A stretch of 64,000 nt of DNA from the NCBI RefSeq assembly GCF_030378165.1, contig NZ_CP119766.1, forward strand, positions 4,464,001-4,528,000, written 5' to 3'. The notes below the pieces were generated by a model. The model made no database searches. It had not been told where the DNA came from and saw only the letters and a list, made by a program, of their open reading frames with translations. Each line of letters starts with the position of its first letter. The first letter of the stretch is position 1. Origin of the DNA: Flavobacterium panacagri. GTDB lineage: Bacteria; Bacteroidota; Bacteroidia; Flavobacteriales; Flavobacteriaceae. Positions 9,111 to 19,513 of this stretch are shown piece by piece. Made by a program: the position numbers and the translations under genes.

Positions 9111-11132
9111 TTAATATCCGAAGGAGTTTGTTAAATTACCTTTAGACTCAAATAAATCTTCATAATAAATACAGAAATAATGTCTGTAATTACAGCTTTT
9201 ATTTCCCATAGTGTATTGTACCAAATTGGATTGAATTTCTCCTCCATTAGTCATAGAACTTAAGAAGCTAGAATAATCATACGATTTATTAATACCTGTA
9301 GCTGCCAATAAAACACGTACTGGCCAATCGATATAATTTTTATTGGTTCCGCTGGTTGGTTTCTGCGCATTTTTCGTAAACCAAGATGCTGATAAATATT
9401 CTGGTCCAGGGCTGGCTCCTAAATTTCTATAATAATTAATCGAACTCTTATCGATATATTCTGCATTCTTGAACTTGTAATAAATTGTCTGTGGAAAGTC
9501 AGATACTTGATACGTTTTGTCAAAAATGGTAACCGCTTGTTTATTGTCCAGCATTAAACACAATGTTTTTTTCATGGTTTCAATTTTATCGTATAAAAGT
9601 CCCCATCTTACCAAATCATGTTTACGGATAGCTTCACAGCCAAATTCCCATGCACGCTCATTTACAATGGCATTGAAGAAATCAGCATCATATTGTTTTA
9701 CTTTTGATGAATTGCTTCCAAAAGCACGGGCTCTAACGGTTTCTAATGCCTGACGCGGTGACATTTTTGCTATAGCATTAACATTATCTGGATTAGACAA
9801 CTGGCTTTCTGCTTCGGCAAACATCAAATAAATATCAGAATAGCGCATTAAAATCCAGTTTACTCCAGTGGCAATTCGGGAATTCGCTGTTTTATGCAAA
9901 GTCAAATAAGACGGATTCATCCAGTCAAGACGCCATTTTGCAAAACTAACACTAAGAGCGTCTGTTTTCATTGTCTCTTTGTTTTCGCTTCCATAGCTCG
10001 TCCAAGACAAGGTAGTATCCCTGCGCAAATCATCTGGGTCAAAAGAATAAAAATAATAGGCCTGTGAACTCACATAACTTCCTCCAAAACCTCTTGAACC
10101 ATATTTGGTATTAGAAGCTACTTCATAGCCCATTAATGAACCAATATCTCCATTATTCCCCAGACCAAAAGCCACTTCAAATAAATTTTCATTTGAAGCA
10201 TTCTGTCCTAGATTACAAACTGTTTTCCAGATATTCTCGTAATTAGGATCTAAAGAATGCTGATGTTCTGAACTTCCTAAAATTTCTGCAGTTTGCTGTG
10301 CAGCGATCTGATAATAATCACGCCAGTTTTTAACACGTCCCACATAATATCCATTTTCAGCCTGCATTGTTGGATGATGCTCTACATTTTCATCTGAAAA
10401 AAGATTACCATCATGCAGTGACCATCCTCCTGCAAATAATGCTACTCTCGCTAACAATCCTTTGGCGAAAGCCTTAGAAATACGTTCTGCTGTAGTATAT
10501 TCTGGTGCCGTTTTAAGATATGGCAGATATCCTACAGCTTCAGTCAAATCTTTTACCAGTTCTGCATAAACGACATCTCTATCTGTTTTTCCGATATAGA
10601 CATTAGAAAGATCCGATTTTGATGGTTCGCCTTTATAAGGGATATCACCCCAAAATCTAACCAATTCAAAATAAGCAAGAGCTTTAAGGGTTAAAGCTTC
10701 ACCTAAAAGCGGTTTCATTTCGTTTGCTTTGGATTCGTAAATAGGAGAATTGCGAATACCGTCTACGGCAGTGGAAGCCAATTCAGCAAACTGAAACAAA
10801 CTCTCCCATTTGGTTGTAGTGTTATAAGGATCGTCATAAAAATTACCTGCTCCAGAATCAGAACTTGTCGAGTTGTATCCTGTTGTTGTAAATCCTGAAT
10901 TGGTTTCAATATCACTGACTCCCTGCCAGTTTACAGACAATTTCTGTCCATAAATGTAGGTATCTGTCATTTTTCCATACACTCCCATCACGGCAGCTTT
11001 AGCCATTGAAGTCGTATTAAAAACCGTTTGTGAACTTAATTTTGAAGGCGAAGTGGTTTCTAAAAAGTCCTCATTGCAGGAAACGGTTCCTAAAGCAATG
11101 AGTATAAATGTAGTATAAATATATTTTTTCAT
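9111..11132 (-). CDS. SusD/RagB-family glycan-binding lipoprotein (pectin PUL)
   Basis: The protein has about 673 residues and starts MKKYIYTTFILIALGTVSC, with a lipobox Cys. The SusD N-terminal helices follow (FLETTSPSKLSS...VFNTTSMAKAAVMGVYG). The segment LLGEALTLKALAYFELVRFWGDIPY is the usual TPR-like core. C-terminal motifs include NERAWEFGCEAIRKHDLVRWG. It acts as the lid on the SusC barrel that catches oligosaccharides. The start is set at ATG 11132, 12 bp after the SusC stop. A TTG at 11144 would add four residues ahead of a normal signal peptide. Confidence 0.95.
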   Translation of the reverse strand: MKKYIYTTFILIALGTVSCNEDFLETTSPSKLSSQTVFNTTSMAKAAVMGVYGKMTDTYIYGQKLSVNWQGVSDIETNSGFTTTGYNSTSSDSGAGNFYDDPYNTTTKWESLFQFAELASTAVDGIRNSPIYESKANEMKPLLGEALTLKALAYFELVRFWGDIPYKGEPSKSDLSNVYIGKTDRDVVYAELVKDLTEAVGYLPYLKTAPEYTTAERISKAFAKGLLARVALFAGGWSLHDGNLFSDENVEHHPTMQAENGYYVGRVKNWRDYYQIAAQQTAEILGSSEHQHSLDPNYENIWKTVCNLGQNASNENLFEVAFGLGNNGDIGSLMGYEVASNTKYGSRGFGGSYVSSQAYYFYSFDPDDLRRDTTLSWTSYGSENKETMKTDALSVSFAKWRLDWMNPSYLTLHKTANSRIATGVNWILMRYSDIYLMFAEAESQLSNPDNVNAIAKMSPRQALETVRARAFGSNSSKVKQYDADFFNAIVNERAWEFGCEAIRKHDLVRWGLLYDKIETMKKTLCLMLDNKQAVTIFDKTYQVSDFPQTIYYKFKNAEYIDKSSINYYRNLGASPGPEYLSASWFTKNAQKPTSGTNKNYIDWPVRVLLAATGINKSYDYSSFLSSMTNGGEIQSNLVQYTMGNKSCNYRHYFCIYYEDLFESKGNLTNSFGY

Positions 11133-11144
11133 GATAATAGACAA

Positions 11145-14100
11145 TTAAAAAGTTATGTTGGCTCCAAATAATAGGGTTCTGGCTTTTGGATAAGCCGACC
11201 AGTCAAGTCCAGGTGTTAAAGGAGAGCTATTGGTGCTTACCTCTGGATCTTGTCCTGAGTAACGAGTCCAAACTTTTAGGTTATTACCCGACACATAACA
11301 TCTTACTTTTTGAATAAATTTTCCTTTGGCAATAGTTTCAGGAAGTGTATAACCAATAGTAAGATTTCCTAAACGCAGAAATGAACCGTCCTCAATAGCC
11401 CAATCTGTAATAATAGTAGAGTTAGACAATGGATGCCAGATGCTAGCGCCTTGGTTTATTTCCTGCAATAATTGCGGATTGGCATCGTTACCAAACATGA
11501 TGTTATTTCCAGTAACTGGATCGATGGTTGTAAAACGATTATCCAGACTCATCAATGCATTAGCGTTATTGTAACGTTTAGAACCACTGAAAGTTGAGTT
11601 ATCTATTTTATTGGCATTATAAATATCATTCCCATAAGACCAGTTGAAAAGTGCTGAAAAATCTAAACCTTTAAAAGCACCGCTAAGAGCAAAACCTCCC
11701 GTATGTTTAGGCTGTGCGCGTCCAATAACTTTTCGGTCTTCATCAGGATTAATTACGTTGCCTGTACCGCTTAGTTTTTTTAGTTTCATGTGCCCTGGTC
11801 CAAAATAATTACCAGAAGTCGTAATTACTTTTGATGCATCGGCAACACCTTCTTTTAGAATCCATTTTTTCTGTACAGTATCGAAATTAAAATCATCGAA
11901 TGTGTACATTCCGTCAGATACATAACCATACATCAAACCAACTGGCTGTCCTACACGAACTCTATAATCGTCACGTCCAACATTAGGCGCCCAGTTCGAT
12001 GCTGCTATCATTTCGTTAGAACCGTCTAAACTTTTTACAACATTTTTGTTAAAGGCAATATTAAAGTTAGCGGATAATCTAAATTGAGAAGTTTCAACAA
12101 TATTTCCGTTTACTGTAAATTCAATTCCTTTATTAGAAGTGCTTCCGATATTTTGGTATTGTGAAACATAACCTGAGTTGGAAGGCAATGCTACCGCTAA
12201 TATTAAGTCATTAGTGTCAATTTTATAAGCATCAATATTAATGGTCAGTCTTTGATTAAAGAATCCTAGATCCAATCCTAAGTTGGTAGAGACTGTAGTT
12301 TCCCAAGTAAGATTTTCGTTCTTTAAAGTGTTCGAAGGTTTTAAAGAACTCTGTCCCACTTCACTTACATAAATAAGACGATTCGCTGCTGTTTCAAAAC
12401 TATAATCCTGTCGCCAGTAGGAACCTACACGAGCATTTCCTACTTCTCCGTAGCTTAAACGAAATTTAGCATCGGATAACCAACTCTTGGTCTTTTCCAT
12501 AAATTTCTCATCCGACATACGCCAAGCGAATGCTGCTCCTGGAAAATAACCCCAGCGGTTGTCTGGAGCAAAAACGTTTTTACCATCAAAACGGGAAGTA
12601 AAACTAAAAATGTATTTATCACGAAGCGTATAATTAATACGTCCGAAATAAGAAGAAGTTCTCGTTGGTTCTCCAATTGTAGTATAAGTAGGCAGAGGTG
12701 TACCATAATTCCACATTGCCAAAACATCATTGGCACCAAAATCTGAAGGGAAAAATTTAGATTGTATCAATGTTTCATTAACCTGAGAGCTTCTTGCTTC
12801 CTGTCCTAACAAAACATTGAACCTGTGTACTGTTTTGTTAAATGATCTATCATAACTTAAAGTATTTTGGATAGACCAATCTGCTCCTTTCACATCCTGA
12901 CGTTTTGCTACTGGCTGACCTCCATTTGCACTCGCTTCTCCTGTATTTCGAAGCCAGATATTATCTGTATAATTTCTATTTACTCCATAACTCCCCTGAG
13001 TAACTATAGAAAGTCCTTTTATGGGTTTCCAAGTCAAACCTCCATTCATCGTCAGATTAAGATTGTTCTGCTCTTTATATTCGTTGGTAATATTGTAAAT
13101 AGGATCATTTAAGCTACTCAAAGCTTCAGCTGAACTTATATTGTCCGTACCTCCTAAAGCCAATGCAGGATCCAGATAAGTCAAACTTCTTACAGGAGCA
13201 TATTTAATACCATCTTTCAGTTTTCCTCCGTTGGAAACACTTGGCCCTGTAATTATGGTATTAGAAAAACGAGAGTTGAAATCAAAACGGAATTTAGAAC
13301 TCAATTCTTTGTTCAGTTTAAAACTTACATAATCTCTTTTATAAGCAGAATTAACCATGATAAAATCTTCCTGATCATGTGTATAATTTACTTTGTACTG
13401 CAGTTTTGCATCTCCACCTGTTAACCCCATATCAGTATGCGTCTGCACGCCTGTGTTTCCGTAAAGCTGTTCCTGCCAGTCAAAACCTTTTTTAGATTTG
13501 TAAATATCCCTGTCTTCCCATAAACCATAGGCCGAATAAAAACTAGTACCCGCTACATTAGATCCCGGATCAAGTTCTTTCTGAAAGTATACATACTCAT
13601 AAGGAGATAAAACATCGGTAAGATTGTAGGTCTTTTTTAAACCAGTATAGGCATTTACCGTAATTTCGGTCTTTCCTTTTTTCCCTGATTTTGTCGTAAT
13701 CAACACTACTCCATTTGCTCCTTGAGAACCATAAATCGCTGTCGATGAAGCATCTTTTAATACATCAATAGTCTCAATATCGCCAGGCGGAATATCATTA
13801 ATAGAATTGACCTGAAAACCGTCTACAATATAAAGCGGTGAATTGTCCTGAGTAATAGAACTTCCTCCACGTACTCTTACGTTAATCTGTGCATCAGGAG
13901 AACCTTCTGTAATTGTTACATTTACACCCGCTAAACGTCCGGCGATAGCCTGTAAAGCTGAGGTTGCCGGAATATCTTTTAAATCCTTCATATTTACAGA
14001 AGCGACAGAACCTGTTAAATCTTTACGTTTAGCAGTTCCATATCCAATTACGACTACTTCATCAAGGTTGGTCGAGGAATCTTTCATTGTAACATTAAAA

Positions 14101-14513
14101 CTGCTTCTCCCTCCAACAGCAATATGCTGGGTTTCCATACCTATAAAAGAGAAAGTCAGTGTACCTTCTGATGGAACTTTTTCAAAAACAAAACTTCCGT
14201 CAATATCGGTCATTGTTGCTTTTTTAGTGCCTTTTAATACAATTGACACACCTGGAATTCCCAGTCCTTTTTCATCTACAACTTTCCCTTTTACCGTTAT
14301 TTCATTTTGAAAAGATGGCAATAAATCAAAGGAAAAATGGTTATGGTTCTTACTGTTTCGGGAAAAATCGAAACGGGTTAGTGTGCTTGAATTTGAGTTC
14401 GTATTGGCATTGGCAGAAAAATCGAAGAGTAAAACTACTGCTGAAAGCAAAGCGGCTTTATTCCTAACTTTCTTTACCATGCCAAAGTGATTCTTTGACA
14501 AATTCTTTTTCAT
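11145..14513 (-). CDS. SusC-type TonB-dependent outer-membrane transporter (pectin PUL)
   Basis: The protein has 1122 residues. After the signal region comes a carboxypeptidase-like CNA-B domain starting VKGKVVDEKGLGIPGVSIVLKG. A TonB-box-like stretch (DEVVVIGYGTAKR) and the plug domain follow (LAGVNV...PLYIVDGFQV...IDVLKDASSTAIYGSQGANGVV). A 22-strand barrel ends in aromatic ITF. It imports pectic oligosaccharides with its SusD partner, using TonB energy. There is no STN domain, so it is unlikely to signal through a FecR/ECF pair, unlike the second SusC here. It is the first gene of the susC-susD-DUF5123(-PL1) unit, with a long 5' region carrying the paired operator. Confidence 0.96.
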   Translation of the reverse strand: MKKNLSKNHFGMVKKVRNKAALLSAVVLLFDFSANANTNSNSSTLTRFDFSRNSKNHNHFSFDLLPSFQNEITVKGKVVDEKGLGIPGVSIVLKGTKKATMTDIDGSFVFEKVPSEGTLTFSFIGMETQHIAVGGRSSFNVTMKDSSTNLDEVVVIGYGTAKRKDLTGSVASVNMKDLKDIPATSALQAIAGRLAGVNVTITEGSPDAQINVRVRGGSSITQDNSPLYIVDGFQVNSINDIPPGDIETIDVLKDASSTAIYGSQGANGVVLITTKSGKKGKTEITVNAYTGLKKTYNLTDVLSPYEYVYFQKELDPGSNVAGTSFYSAYGLWEDRDIYKSKKGFDWQEQLYGNTGVQTHTDMGLTGGDAKLQYKVNYTHDQEDFIMVNSAYKRDYVSFKLNKELSSKFRFDFNSRFSNTIITGPSVSNGGKLKDGIKYAPVRSLTYLDPALALGGTDNISSAEALSSLNDPIYNITNEYKEQNNLNLTMNGGLTWKPIKGLSIVTQGSYGVNRNYTDNIWLRNTGEASANGGQPVAKRQDVKGADWSIQNTLSYDRSFNKTVHRFNVLLGQEARSSQVNETLIQSKFFPSDFGANDVLAMWNYGTPLPTYTTIGEPTRTSSYFGRINYTLRDKYIFSFTSRFDGKNVFAPDNRWGYFPGAAFAWRMSDEKFMEKTKSWLSDAKFRLSYGEVGNARVGSYWRQDYSFETAANRLIYVSEVGQSSLKPSNTLKNENLTWETTVSTNLGLDLGFFNQRLTINIDAYKIDTNDLILAVALPSNSGYVSQYQNIGSTSNKGIEFTVNGNIVETSQFRLSANFNIAFNKNVVKSLDGSNEMIAASNWAPNVGRDDYRVRVGQPVGLMYGYVSDGMYTFDDFNFDTVQKKWILKEGVADASKVITTSGNYFGPGHMKLKKLSGTGNVINPDEDRKVIGRAQPKHTGGFALSGAFKGLDFSALFNWSYGNDIYNANKIDNSTFSGSKRYNNANALMSLDNRFTTIDPVTGNNIMFGNDANPQLLQEINQGASIWHPLSNSTIITDWAIEDGSFLRLGNLTIGYTLPETIAKGKFIQKVRCYVSGNNLKVWTRYSGQDPEVSTNSSPLTPGLDWSAYPKARTLLFGANITF

Positions 14514-14728
14514 ACAATAATGGTTTAAATTGGTTAGTTAGTATAGTTAAATAGTGAAATATTTATTCTAAAAATGATCTCGTCTTAGACCTAGTTTTGA
14601 AGCCGAATTGAGACCTTATTTAAACAATGCTTAAATAAGCGGTATTAAAAAAACACATTCCGAAAAAACGGATTTGTTTTTATGATTTATTGTTAAAACA
14701 AAACTAGATTTTAATCCTAATTTGAAGG

Positions 14729-14763
14729 AGGTCTAAACACAATATGATAGGGGGCATTTCACA
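14729..14763 (-). promoter_or_regulatory. Paired 13-bp operator (22-bp period) upstream of susC
   Basis: On the plus strand, AGGTCTAAACACA (14729-14741) and GGGGCATTTCACA (14751-14763) are 22 bp apart and match the elements before GH105 and CE8. The pair lies about 215-250 bp upstream of the susC start. This leaves room for a promoter and an untranslated leader in the 14514-14728 region, which otherwise holds no gene. Confidence 0.55.
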
Positions 14764-14868
14764 GAATCCCTTTATTTTCAAGACTTTCAGGAATTACATC
14801 AGAAAAAACATCTGTTTTTTATCATTACAATTCCTAAAAAAACATCCAATGCTACCGTATAAAAAAAG

Positions 14869-14895
14869 AGCTGTGATTTTAAGAATATCACAGCT
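14869..14895 (-). terminator. Rho-independent terminator after GH95 copy 2
   Basis: AGCTGTGAT (14869-14877) pairs with ATCACAGCT (14887-14895) around a 9-nt loop. Read on the minus strand it is followed by CTTTTTTT. It lies 30 bp beyond the GH95 stop, so it closes the CE8-GH28-esterase-CE8-GH95 operon and separates it from susC. Confidence 0.85.
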
Positions 14896-14924
14896 GCTTT
14901 TTATCTTTAGGAAACAATCAAAAA

Positions 14925-17471
14925 TTAATTGGCATACTGAAAAGTATAACTTTTTCCTTTTTCTGTTTTAACATCAAATTCGAATGTTTTTGCTACTGCT
15001 GTTCCTTTAAATTCGGCACTGGAAGAAACCACTGGTTTTTCGACCGGCTGGTATTTATAAAAAGTGTTCGGATTAATTCCTTTGGCTGTACTTAATCCTG
15101 AACCTTTTAATGGAACATAGCTTCTCATACGAAGATTTCCGCCCAGATTCGATTTAATTGTTACAGAAACTAATTTGCCGTTTTTCCACTCCATATTTTC
15201 GATTTCAAAACCACCTCGAGCTTTTAATCCTTTAATTGAACCATTCTGCCAAACATCTGGTAAAGCTGGTAATAAACTCAGAGCGCCGTCATGACTTTGC
15301 AGTAACATTTCGGCTATACCAGCCGTACAACCAAAATTTCCGTCTATTTGAAATGGAGGATGGGCGTCAAACATATTGGTATAGGTACCGCCATCCGGAT
15401 CTTTAATAGTGGCGTTGGCAGGTTTCAAATTAAGCTGATTCGTAATCAGTTTATAAGCATGATTTCCATCTAAATATCTGGCCCACAAACACACTTTCCA
15501 TCCCATTGACCAGCCACGGCTTGCATCTCCTTTTCCAATAAGCGAGTTTCTGGAAGCTTCAAAAAGTTCGGGAGTTTTAAAAGGTGAAACTTCTCGTCCC
15601 GGAAACACTCCCCATAAATGAGATACATGTCGATGTGCATCATTTTTACGATCCCAATCTTCCAGCCATTCCTGCAATTGTGTGTATTTCCCGATATGCA
15701 TTGGCGGTAGTTGCTGACGGATTTTTTTCAATTCAGTAATCCATTGCTGATCTACTTTCAAAATTTCAGCTGCATCAATAGTATTCGAAAGCAAATCAAA
15801 TACCATCTGATTATCCATCGTAACGCCAGCAAAAACAATACAACGTTCTGTACCTATACTTCCATCGGGTTTTGTATATTCATACGATTGCAAGCCAGGA
15901 GTATGTTCTGGAGAAATAGATGGAGAAACTACCAGATATCCTGTTTTCTTATCTTTAATTAAAAAATCCTGATAAAATTCGGATGCACTTTTAAGTATTG
16001 GATACACTTCTTTTAAATACGATTGGTCTCCAGAAAAAAGAAATTTTTCCCATAAATGTGAAGCAAACCAAGCATTACAAGTCGGCCAGATTCCTGCCGT
16101 CGCATCAACAGCACCAGTAGAACGCCATAAATCGGTATTATGATGCAGCGTCCAGCCTCGGGCGTCATACATTTCTGAGGCCGATTGTTTTCCTGTTTCA
16201 CTAACTTCTTTAATTAATTGGATAAAAGGTTCATGACATTCTGAAAGATTAGTTACTTCGGCAGGCCAATAATTCATTTCAACATTTATATTGGTTGTAT
16301 ATTTGCTGTCCCACGCTGGATACTGTCCGGCATTTGGATTCCAAATTCCTTGTAAATTAGCTGGCTGAGTTCCAGGCTGAGAAGAAGCAATAAGCAAATA
16401 ACGTCCAAACTGGAAATAGGTAGAAACCAAATCGGGATCATCTGTTTTTGAAAATGCAGCAATACGTTGGTCTGTAGGTTTATTTATCTGTGGAGAACTG
16501 CCTAAATCCAACTGAACTCTATTGAATTGTTTTTGATAAAAGGCAATATGATCTTCTTTCGCTTTTTGATACGATTTAGAAAAAGCTTTCAGATACTCTT
16601 TCGCTCGTTTCTCGGCATCGACAGTAATATCTTTATAATTCTTAAAATTGGTCGCTACTGATATATAAATAAAAGCTTCATCTGCATTTTTTACATTGAT
16701 GGATTCTCCTTCTTTGGATTGAGTTCCACCTTTTGCTTCAACTTTTATCTGTGTATTAAAATGCAGTAAGTTGGTTATATTTTCTTCCTTCTCACGAGCA
16801 CATTGACCATTGACCACAAGCAATTGATTCTGATTGGCAGGTACTGAAGCTGTCACTTTTACCATATTGGTTTTAAGAGGGCCTGCAAACGAAGCATTAA
16901 AATTAACAGCGCCTTTTTTATCCGCAGAAAGGCGAATAATAATTAGCTGGTCTGCAAAAGAAGTAAAAACTTCGCGCTGAAAGTTTACACCGTCTATAGT
17001 ATATTTAGTCGTTGCAATAGCCGTTTTTAAATCCAGATCTCTGTAAAAATTAGTATACTTTTCATGGTTTGGAACTGATAAAACCAAATTTCCAATAGAT
17101 TGATACACTTGCCCATGCGAAGTTGTTTTACGATCTGCAATAATATCACCTAAAGCCAGTTTCTGCGCTTCGATAAAATTTTCATCCTGAAGATAATTCT
17201 GAATCTGCTTCAGACTTTTTTTAGCATTTGGATTGATGTTCTGATAAGGACTTCCCGACCAAAAAGTATCTTCATTAATTTGAATTGTATCTGACTGAGG
17301 CACTCCGTAAACCATGGCACCCAATCTACCGTTGCCAAGAGGAACTGCATCTGTCCATGCTTTTGAAGGCTTATCGTACCATAAGACCAATTTTTTCTGA
17401 GCAAAAGAATTGAACAAAAAAGAGAAAAAAAAGAAAAACGATAAAACCGATTTATTTAAAAGAATTTTCAT
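14925..17471 (-). CDS. GH95 alpha-L-fucosidase/alpha-L-galactosidase, copy 2
   Basis: The 848-residue secreted protein has the GH95 layout: [16 protein letters not shown] near the N-terminus, [22 protein letters not shown] and [11 protein letters not shown]. It resembles the copy at 3215-5683 along its full length, for example in the [11 protein letters not shown] segment near the end. It carries extra residues after SPEHTP, close to the general-acid loop, which could change specificity. It is the last gene of the five-gene operon, starting 6 bp after the upstream CE8 stop. The probable role is removing terminal fucose or L-galactose from imported pectic fragments in the periplasm. Confidence 0.92.
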   Translation of the reverse strand: MKILLNKSVLSFFFFFSFLFNSFAQKKLVLWYDKPSKAWTDAVPLGNGRLGAMVYGVPQSDTIQINEDTFWSGSPYQNINPNAKKSLKQIQNYLQDENFIEAQKLALGDIIADRKTTSHGQVYQSIGNLVLSVPNHEKYTNFYRDLDLKTAIATTKYTIDGVNFQREVFTSFADQLIIIRLSADKKGAVNFNASFAGPLKTNMVKVTASVPANQNQLLVVNGQCAREKEENITNLLHFNTQIKVEAKGGTQSKEGESINVKNADEAFIYISVATNFKNYKDITVDAEKRAKEYLKAFSKSYQKAKEDHIAFYQKQFNRVQLDLGSSPQINKPTDQRIAAFSKTDDPDLVSTYFQFGRYLLIASSQPGTQPANLQGIWNPNAGQYPAWDSKYTTNINVEMNYWPAEVTNLSECHEPFIQLIKEVSETGKQSASEMYDARGWTLHHNTDLWRSTGAVDATAGIWPTCNAWFASHLWEKFLFSGDQSYLKEVYPILKSASEFYQDFLIKDKKTGYLVVSPSISPEHTPGLQSYEYTKPDGSIGTERCIVFAGVTMDNQMVFDLLSNTIDAAEILKVDQQWITELKKIRQQLPPMHIGKYTQLQEWLEDWDRKNDAHRHVSHLWGVFPGREVSPFKTPELFEASRNSLIGKGDASRGWSMGWKVCLWARYLDGNHAYKLITNQLNLKPANATIKDPDGGTYTNMFDAHPPFQIDGNFGCTAGIAEMLLQSHDGALSLLPALPDVWQNGSIKGLKARGGFEIENMEWKNGKLVSVTIKSNLGGNLRMRSYVPLKGSGLSTAKGINPNTFYKYQPVEKPVVSSSAEFKGTAVAKTFEFDVKTEKGKSYTFQYAN

Positions 17472-17477
17472 ACACTA

Positions 17478-18527
17478 TTATTTTACGGAAGGCTTCCAAT
17501 TATCAGATCCGTTTAATACATTTTCCATCGAATACAATTTGGCTTCAGCAGCAGAAATTGCTTTTAAACCTTCCCATTTCGCACGACCCGTCATATTCGC
17601 GCCTTCTCCTTTATTGTTGTATTCATATAGATGTAAATCAGCACTCGTGGAAGCATAATCCATACGCCAAGTTGTAGGCCATCCCAGCGGATTTAGTTCT
17701 TTTGACATTTCACAATTCAGCCATGCTACCTTTGGATAATTATGCCAAGGTCGACCAAGACTGAAAGGCTGATTGTCATCTTTATCACGAGGGCTGTTTC
17801 CGACAAAAGTTAATTTGCATTTGTTGAACACAAAACCATATTTTTGATCTTTTGGCGTACTTGGAGCCGTTATCCATCCACCGCCATAACTTCTGATTTC
17901 ACAACTGTCAAAATAACCTATTCCGCCGCCGTAGATATAGTCAGTTCTGCCTAAAATCATACAGTTTTTAAAGTAGCTTCGAGTGCCATCTTTTCCAAGA
18001 AGCATGGTATCCTGATAGCCTAAAAAATTACAATTGATAAAAGTATTTTTATCTGAGGTTATAAAAACAGCTAAAGCCTGTCCAACAGGGCCAGCGGTAT
18101 TTTGAAAAGTTATATTCTCTGCTCTAAACTCATCTCCCTGTATTGTTACCGAAGCTGAAGTTCTAATATTCTGACCTTCCCATTTCGCTGCATCTTCGGC
18201 TGGACATTTATTGTTTAAACCGCCAGTACAGTCAAAAATATGATAACTCAGTATTGTTTTTTCGCGGTTTTCTCCTTTAAAAGTGATTCTCTTTTTATCA
18301 GCAGGAACAATGATTTTTTCGGTATTGTATAATCCGTTTTTTATAAAAATCATCGTGCGTGCTGCTTTCTCGGCTGAAACTGCATTAACTGCCTCCTGAA
18401 TTTTTACATAATCACCGCTTCCATCTAGGGCTACTGTGATTTTATCTTTAGTCTGGGCTGATAAATAGTTAGGTACAATTATCATACAGGCTATAAAAAC
18501 AGCCCATTGGTAAAAGGAATTTTTCAT
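17478..18527 (-). CDS. Pectin methylesterase, CE8 (copy 1)
   Basis: The 349-residue protein has a signal peptide (ending YLSAQ) and a right-handed beta-helix. CE8 active-site residues are all present: Gln150 (VGQA), Gln172-Asp173 (GYQDT), Asp196 (GRTDYIYG) and Arg259 (LGRPW). It removes methyl esters from homogalacturonan so that PL1 and GH28 can act. An insertion with two Cys (DCTGGLNNKC, about 99-108) is seen in many Bacteroidota CE8 proteins (from memory). It sits between the esterase (63-bp gap) and GH95 (6-bp gap). Confidence 0.93.
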   Translation of the reverse strand: MKNSFYQWAVFIACMIIVPNYLSAQTKDKITVALDGSGDYVKIQEAVNAVSAEKAARTMIFIKNGLYNTEKIIVPADKKRITFKGENREKTILSYHIFDCTGGLNNKCPAEDAAKWEGQNIRTSASVTIQGDEFRAENITFQNTAGPVGQALAVFITSDKNTFINCNFLGYQDTMLLGKDGTRSYFKNCMILGRTDYIYGGGIGYFDSCEIRSYGGGWITAPSTPKDQKYGFVFNKCKLTFVGNSPRDKDDNQPFSLGRPWHNYPKVAWLNCEMSKELNPLGWPTTWRMDYASTSADLHLYEYNNKGEGANMTGRAKWEGLKAISAAEAKLYSMENVLNGSDNWKPSVK

Positions 18528-18590
18528 AATTTAAGTCTTGGAAAGTTATTAATTTGGTTTTGTAAGCCAATTGCTTACGGATAGTTAGTT

Positions 18591-19511
18591 TTATTTCTGT
18601 GGTTTAGCAAGGAAGCCCATTTCGGTTAACCAAGCTTCGCATAAAGCCGGCCACAATTGTGTAGACCCTGGATTATTGCGAAGGGCGATGTTATGATCTC
18701 CCTGCGGGAAAATATGTAAAGCCGCTTTCACATTGGCTTTTAAAAGTGCTTGATAATATTGAATGCTATTGAGTGGATTTACCACGTGATCGTCGGCTGC
18801 ACAAATAACAAATGCAGGTGGTGTAGCGGTAGTAACATTTAATTCACCCGAAAAAAGCTGTTCGTTTTTGGGATCTGGATTTGTTCCCAATAAAGCTTCA
18901 TAACTTCCTTTATGCGCATTCTGCTTCATGCTGATAGCTCCAGAAATAAGAATTTGAAAATTCGGCTGTATGCTTACCGAATCCAAATCGTCTTTAATCT
19001 GAGCATAATCAGTAGTAATGGTGGCAAGATTGGATGTTAAACCTCCACCTGCAGAAGCTCCCATCACTCCAATTCTAGAAGGATCTATTCCCCATTGAGA
19101 AGCTCGGCTTCGGATCATTTTAATAGCTCGCTGACCATCTATAATTGGCCCAAAAGCAGGATTTACCAAATCAGGCGAAGTTGGAAGCCGATACATGACT
19201 ACAAAGGCATTCACTCCAAAAGTATTGAACCATTTAGCCAATTGAAATCCTGCAATATTATAAGTCAGTTTTTTATAACCACCGGGAGGAAAAATTAAAA
19301 CTGCTGCTCCAGTGTTTTCTTCTTTCGAAGTAAAAAAAGCATATATCGACGGATTATCAACCTGAGTTATGCGTTCACGATCTTCTATTCTTTTTAATTT
19401 CATTCCTTTGGAATTAGGCATCTTTCCCTTTTCCCAAAGTGGCATAATTTCTTGTCCTAAAGCTGTATTTATAGAAATAATGGATAAAAAAAGCAATACA
19501 ATATTTTTCAT
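18591..19511 (-). CDS. Secreted alpha/beta-hydrolase esterase (acetylesterase-like)
   Basis: The 306-residue protein has a signal peptide (ending NTALGQ). The alpha/beta-hydrolase fold has the oxyanion motif PPGGGYKKL, the nucleophile elbow GASAGG, the acid in ADDHVV and the His in GDHNIAL. It resembles the feruloyl/acetyl esterase-like lipases placed in PULs. Here it is flanked two bases from GH28 and 63 bp from CE8, so de-acetylation of pectin is the natural reading (inference). Feruloyl esterase activity is the main alternative. Confidence 0.85.
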   Translation of the reverse strand: MKNIVLLFLSIISINTALGQEIMPLWEKGKMPNSKGMKLKRIEDRERITQVDNPSIYAFFTSKEENTGAAVLIFPPGGYKKLTYNIAGFQLAKWFNTFGVNAFVVMYRLPTSPDLVNPAFGPIIDGQRAIKMIRSRASQWGIDPSRIGVMGASAGGGLTSNLATITTDYAQIKDDLDSVSIQPNFQILISGAISMKQNAHKGSYEALLGTNPDPKNEQLFSGELNVTTATPPAFVICAADDHVVNPLNSIQYYQALLKANVKAALHIFPQGDHNIALRNNPGSTQLWPALCEAWLTEMGFLAKPQK

Positions 19512-19513
19512 TT